This document shows, in pieces, positions 59,959-64,000 of a DNA stretch of 64,000 bases. This DNA comes from Fredinandcohnia onubensis (GTDB taxonomy: Bacteria; Bacillota; Bacilli; Bacillales; Bacillaceae_L). Under the pieces are notes generated by a model, which saw nothing but the letters and a program-made list of their open reading frames with translations, was not told the DNA's origin and ran no database searches. The DNA lies in assembly GCF_031181385.1 (NCBI RefSeq), contig NZ_JAPSKV010000002.1:186001-250000 (forward strand), read 5' to 3'. Within the stretch, counting starts at the first letter, position 1; each line of letters starts with the position of its first letter. The position numbers and the translations under genes were made by a program.

Positions 59959-62900
59959 CTATTGATATAACCAAACCTTCATTAAAGAAATCAGTTGATC
60001 AGGATTTATCGGTTTGACAATATAATCAGATGCTCCTACCTCCATACACTTTTCACGATCTTCTTTCATTGCTTTTGCCGTCAACGCAATAATAGGTAAA
60101 CTAGAAAATTGTGTTTTCTCTCTTATTTTTTTAATCGCCTCATAGCCATCCATCTCAGGCATCATAATATCCATTAATATGAGGTCAGTATCTGGTTGTT
60201 GTTGCAATAATTCAATTCCTTCAATCCCATTCTCAGCAAAGGTTACATTCATACCGTACATTTCAAGAATACTTGAAATCGCATATACGTTTCGTACATC
60301 ATCATCAACAAGGAGGATTTTCTTACCGAGTAGGCCCGTTTGATCTTTAACAGAACTAGTTGAAGGTATACCTGTTATTTCATTCATTGATTCGTTGCAA
60401 TCTACTAACAATGAAATCTCTTCCTTCAACCTTTGCGGAGAGTGTTCGTCCTTAATGATAATTCGATGAACATATTTGTTTAGGAAAATTTCCTCTTTTG
60501 ATGATAGGTCACGCCCTGTATAAACTAATACCTTCACATCTTCATGATGATGTGAATTCTTTATTTTCTCCAATAAATCAAAACCGTTTGTGTCTCTTAA
60601 TCCTAGATCCAGTATAATAAAATCAAACGAATTTACCTTTAATTCTTCAATCGCTTCATAGCCTGAAGATACTGCTTTGATAATGACATCCATATTACCT
60701 ATAAACTCCATAAGGGTATTTCGTTGTAGCAGATCATCATCAATGATTAAAAGCCGTTTAATATGACTATTTTCATCAACACTCGGGGTTTCTTTAAATA
60801 CTACAGAAGTTTCAAAACTACTTCTCTGGTTTGAAATTTGCTTTTCGGTAGATACCGCAACTTCATTTATAGCATTTTGATGTTCAATTTCATGTTGAAA
60901 TTCACCAACAGTAAAGGTAAATGTACTACCTTTTCCTTCTTCACTCTGGAGGACTATTTTGCCACCAAGCAATGCGGCAATTTCTCTACTGATTGACAAT
61001 CCTAGGCCAGTTCCCCCATATTTTCGGCTTGTAGTACCATCTGCTTGCTGGAATGCTTCAAAAATAAGTTGCTGCTTTTCAGTTGGAATTCCAATCCCAC
61101 TATCGATTACTGAAAAGGAAAAAGCAGGCTTGCTATTGTGTTCTAGGTAGGAGGAAATTTCTAGTTTAATCTCCCCTACTCGGGTGAATTTAAAAGCATT
61201 TGATAATAGATTTCGTAAAACCTGTTGAATTTTTTGTTCATCATTATAAAGGAAAGTTGGAAGGCCCTTTTCCACATTGATTGAAAATTGCAGACCTTTT
61301 TCATTCGCAACTGGTCTAAAGCTTCTTTCAACGTAATCAGCTAAATCCTCGATTGTTATTTTGCTAGGATTCACTTCCATTTTTCCAGATTCAATTTTTG
61401 CTAAATCTAAAATATCGTTAATTAGTGCTAATAAATCATTTCCAGCGGAGTAGATTGTCTTTGAATATTCTACTTGTTTAGTAGATAGATTTCCTTCCGT
61501 ATTGTCCGATAGGAGCCTAGATAAAATAAGTAAGCTATTTAATGGTGTTCGTAATTCATGGGACATATTTGCTAGGAACTCGGATTTATATTTTGAACTT
61601 AATGCAAGTTGTTTTGCTTTTTCCTCGAGTTCCGCTCTTGCTGCCTCTACCTCTTTATTCGTTTGTTCAAATCTCTTATTTTGATCCGCAAGGCTCTTCG
61701 CTTTTTCTTCAAGATCAGCGTTTGTTTGTTCCAGCTCTTCTTGCTGAACTTGAAGTTTTTCCTCTGATTGACGAAGGGCTTGTGTCTGTTCCTCAAGCTC
61801 TTCATTGGTAGCTCTAAGTTCCTCTTGCTGCGCTTGTAATTCTTCAGATTGGGCTTGAACCTCTTCCATTAAGGTTTGAGATTCCTCCAATAATTTAGCT
61901 AACCTGATTCTTCCCATTACGCTTTCAATAATGATGCCTAGACCATTCAGTAGTTCTTCTAGAAAATCCTGTTGAGTTTTACTGAATGACTTGAAGGAAG
62001 CAATTTCGATTACGGCTTTTACATCCCCCTCAAAAACAATCGGTAATACGTATATATTTAAAGGAGAAGCTTCTCCTAACCCTGAACTTATCCGTACATA
62101 GTCTGAAGGTACATTTGTTAAAATGATCGGAGATTTTTCAAGGACAGCTTGTCCAATAAGTCCTTCACCCAAACGGATTGTGTTAGATAAACTCTTTCGT
62201 TCTTTAAAAGCATAGGACGCGAGCAGTTTAAAACGCGCTTCCACATCATCAGCGTTTTCTATATCCTTGATATAAAATACAGCATGGCTAGAGTCGACTA
62301 AAGGAACTGTCTTAGACAGAAAAGTTTGTGCTAATGTTTCTAAGTCGTTTATTCCCGTTAGGCTCGTAGTAATTTCCGCAATATTAGAATTCAACCAAGT
62401 CAATTCTTGTTCTCTATTTATTTGCTGTTGTAAGGAATCTGTCATTATATTAAATGAGCTTGCGACATCACCTATTTCATCACTTGAATCGATCTCAACC
62501 TTTGTATTGAGGTCAGCACTACCGTTTGCCACCTGTTTCATTACAGTTGAAACTTTATTTAACCTATTTGATAGTGTCCAGATACTTTTAGAAAGAAGAC
62601 CCATGATTAAAATGACGCAAATAAGGATTATAATTGCACTGATTATTAGTTCTTTCTTAAACTCTGAAACACTAACATGCAATGATGATTCCATGCTTAC
62701 TTCAAAAGATTTTGTTATGTCGGAAAGAACGGTAAAGAATTCTTCATGAAGTTCGGCTGAATTCTCATCAATTAAAGCAAGAGCTTCATCTTTGCTACCA
62801 GCGTTGACAAGGTTGATTAACTCATTTTGATATAGATTGAACTCACTATTTATTCCTTTAAGTTCCTTTATTAAGTTATTTTGTTCTGCAGTATTCGCCT

Positions 62901-63195
62901 TTTCTTCAATTAAAGTAATATTTTCTACAATGGATTGATTTTCTTCCTGTAACTTTACCAATTCTTGTTGGATCATTTTTTCATCATTAAATAAAACGAG
63001 GTTTCGTAGTCGGATCCCTTCATCCTTTATATCCCGATGAATTTTTTCTGCTAGTATAGTTAACTCATAGTTTGATTGTATTGTGGTACTCATTTTATTA
63101 AGACTAGCGATCTGAGTCCAGCCAATACCTATGAGAACAATAAGCAAGATTGGTAATGTACTAAGCCCTAATAATAATTTTGTTCTTAATTTCAT
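59959..63195 (-). CDS. Hybrid histidine kinase with HAMP, GAF and two receiver domains
   Basis: 1078 aa. Domains in order: membrane segment (about 7-30), periplasmic helical sensor, second membrane segment (about 185-207), HAMP, GAF-like domain (about 285-435), long Gln/Glu-rich coiled coil (about 440-540), HisKA with the phospho-His in SHELRTPLNSL near 548, HATPase (NLLSNAFKF near 660, GTGLGLSIS near 728), REC1 with the phospho-Asp in FIILDLGLRDTNG near 861, and REC2 with LILMDIMMPEMDG near 1005. It lies between the EAL-LuxR gene and cheR. The sensed signal is unknown. Confidence 0.92.
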   Translation of the reverse strand: MKLRTKLLLGLSTLPILLIVLIGIGWTQIASLNKMSTTIQSNYELTILAEKIHRDIKDEGIRLRNLVLFNDEKMIQQELVKLQEENQSIVENITLIEEKANTAEQNNLIKELKGINSEFNLYQNELINLVNAGSKDEALALIDENSAELHEEFFTVLSDITKSFEVSMESSLHVSVSEFKKELIISAIIILICVILIMGLLSKSIWTLSNRLNKVSTVMKQVANGSADLNTKVEIDSSDEIGDVASSFNIMTDSLQQQINREQELTWLNSNIAEITTSLTGINDLETLAQTFLSKTVPLVDSSHAVFYIKDIENADDVEARFKLLASYAFKERKSLSNTIRLGEGLIGQAVLEKSPIILTNVPSDYVRISSGLGEASPLNIYVLPIVFEGDVKAVIEIASFKSFSKTQQDFLEELLNGLGIIIESVMGRIRLAKLLEESQTLMEEVQAQSEELQAQQEELRATNEELEEQTQALRQSEEKLQVQQEELEQTNADLEEKAKSLADQNKRFEQTNKEVEAARAELEEKAKQLALSSKYKSEFLANMSHELRTPLNSLLILSRLLSDNTEGNLSTKQVEYSKTIYSAGNDLLALINDILDLAKIESGKMEVNPSKITIEDLADYVERSFRPVANEKGLQFSINVEKGLPTFLYNDEQKIQQVLRNLLSNAFKFTRVGEIKLEISSYLEHNSKPAFSFSVIDSGIGIPTEKQQLIFEAFQQADGTTSRKYGGTGLGLSISREIAALLGGKIVLQSEEGKGSTFTFTVGEFQHEIEHQNAINEVAVSTEKQISNQRSSFETSVVFKETPSVDENSHIKRLLIIDDDLLQRNTLMEFIGNMDVIIKAVSSGYEAIEELKVNSFDFIILDLGLRDTNGFDLLEKIKNSHHHEDVKVLVYTGRDLSSKEEIFLNKYVHRIIIKDEHSPQRLKEEISLLVDCNESMNEITGIPSTSSVKDQTGLLGKKILLVDDDVRNVYAISSILEMYGMNVTFAENGIEGIELLQQQPDTDLILMDIMMPEMDGYEAIKKIREKTQFSSLPIIALTAKAMKEDREKCMEVGASDYIVKPINPDQLISLMKVWLYQ

Positions 63196-63218
63196 GAATG
63201 GGTTCCTTTCATGTACAT

Positions 63219-64000
63219 TTATTTACTAATCGTTGAGTCGTTGAAATCAAAACATGTTTGATATACTAGTGCAATTGCTTGAACTCGATCAGTAACATTC
63301 ATTTTTTGGAAAATCCTTGTAATATGGTTTTTTACGGTATGCTCACTAATAAATAATTTTTCCGAAATTTCCTTATTGGTTAATCCCGATAATAGAAGCT
63401 CAAAAACATCCAATTCTCTTGAGGAAAGGCCAAAAACTTCCTTTGTTACCTGAATGGTACCTTTTATTTCTCTTGGATGTTCGAATATCTCAGGTTCTGT
63501 ATTAGAAGATATAGTTCCTTGATAGGAAGATGAAGTTTTATTCTTTTCAGCAATAAAGTCTATTTCGTTATGGCCTAAGAGAAACGCCTCAAATTTTTCC
63601 TTTATTAATGGAGGGCTTAATAAGTATCCCTGAATCTCTTCACATTTAAACTGCTGTAAAACAGCCAACTGTTTCTCAGTCTCTACTCCTTCGGCAATTA
63701 CGGACATATTTAAATTATGTGCTAATGATATGATTGTTTCTGTTAATACAGTTTCGGCAGGGGAGCCGTTAGAAATTTCTTGAATAAAAGTCCTATCAAT
63801 TTTCAGCGCATGGATTGGGAAACGTCGCAAATAGCTTAGAGACGAGTAGCCAGTCCCGAAGTCATCGATACTTACCTGTATCCCCATATCCTTTAATTCT
63901 TGAAGAGTCTTGGAAATCACAGTCTCATTTCCCAATATAACCGATTCAGTAATTTCAATTTCTAGTAAACTTGGATTTACATTGTGCTCAGATAAAATTC
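63219..64000 (-). CDS. EAL-domain c-di-GMP phosphodiesterase fused to LuxR HTH, partial
   Basis: C-terminal ~260 residues; the N-terminus is beyond the right edge. Reading in the same frame from 64000, LEIEITES, IDDFGTGYSSLSYL, ALKIDRTFI, IAEGVET and IQGYLLSPP are present, all the EAL-domain residues in view. A linker (about 90 residues) leads to a LuxR-type HTH, LSSRELDVFELLLSGLTNKE ... EHTVKNHITRIFQKM. EAL with a C-terminal DNA-binding domain is an uncommon fusion, suggesting c-di-GMP-coupled transcription control. 23 bases separate it from the kinase. Confidence 0.85.
   Translation of the reverse strand, partial: ILSEHNVNPSLLEIEITESVILGNETVISKTLQELKDMGIQVSIDDFGTGYSSLSYLRRFPIHALKIDRTFIQEISNGSPAETVLTETIISLAHNLNMSVIAEGVETEKQLAVLQQFKCEEIQGYLLSPPLIKEKFEAFLLGHNEIDFIAEKNKTSSSYQGTISSNTEPEIFEHPREIKGTIQVTKEVFGLSSRELDVFELLLSGLTNKEISEKLFISEHTVKNHITRIFQKMNVTDRVQAIALVYQTCFDFNDSTISK

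Noticed and set aside
1-64000. tRNA, rRNA, SRP or tmRNA genes
   Set aside because: No cloverleaf, anticodon arm or conserved rRNA segment was recognised in the intergenic regions by eye; a covariance search would be decisive.

Overview
The window is a chromosomal segment of a low-GC, endospore-forming Bacillaceae bacterium. Gene order from position 1 to about 27,500 follows the Bacillus subtilis hpr-yhaH ... yhaMNO-yhaPQ-yhaR ... hemZ-yhaX-yheA-yheB-yheC/D-yheE neighbourhood. Spore genes (an alpha/beta SASP, spore-coat-associated ATP-grasp proteins, SigG- and SigK-type promoters) confirm a spore former. No rRNA, tRNA, CRISPR array, transposase or integrase gene was recognised. No species is claimed.

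Layout. 1-9.6 kb: the end of scoC/hpr, yhaH, a secreted protein with an L,D-transpeptidase-like His/Cys arrangement, the nuclease yhaM, the SbcCD-like pair yhaO/yhaN and the ABC exporter yhaQP. 9.6-18.3 kb: yhaR, an acyl-CoA ligase/acyl-CoA dehydrogenase operon under a likely CcpA site, hemZ, yhaX, yheA, yheB. 18.3-24 kb: four consecutive YheC/YheD-type ATP-grasp genes and yheE. 24-30.3 kb: a PucR-type regulator, the sugar ABC ATPase msmX, a SASP gene with a long structured leader, small spore-type proteins, a CNNM/CorC-type exporter and a truncated haemoglobin. 30.4-34.7 kb: a BmrCD-like heterodimeric multidrug exporter behind an attenuator-like leader (small peptide, two terminators) into which a MITE-like repeat has settled. 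34.8-39.8 kb: a TPP-riboswitch operon, tenA-ykoE-ykoD-ykoC, followed by thiF/moeB. 39.8-44 kb: a sigY operon with an ECF-type autoregulatory promoter, then flotillin and NfeD. 44-46.2 kb: a class A penicillin-binding protein.

46.3-49.9 kb holds the most unusual locus. It is a tight four-gene operon encoding a heme-oxygenase-like diiron oxidase, a GNAT-like protein, a DUF3419/BtaA-like aminocarboxypropyl transferase and an unrecognised, possibly acyltransferase-like protein. It is read from a region with twin perfect 14-bp palindromes and is divergent from a DUF47-Pit phosphate transporter. It looks like a small lipid or metabolite biosynthetic system that I cannot match to a known pathway. 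51-59 kb: membrane proteins, a small potassium channel, a stand-alone GTP cyclohydrolase II homologue, a MarR-MFS efflux pair with a perfect palindromic operator, a minimal flavoprotein, an EcsC-family protein and a holin-like protein with a Q/N-rich tail. 59-64 kb: a signalling cluster of CheR, a hybrid histidine kinase with two receiver domains and an EAL-LuxR fusion running off the end.

Non-coding architecture is rich. There are two ~53-bp-period minisatellite arrays made of hairpin units, two copies of a ~142-bp inverted-repeat element, two other structured intergenic repeats, and many intrinsic terminators.
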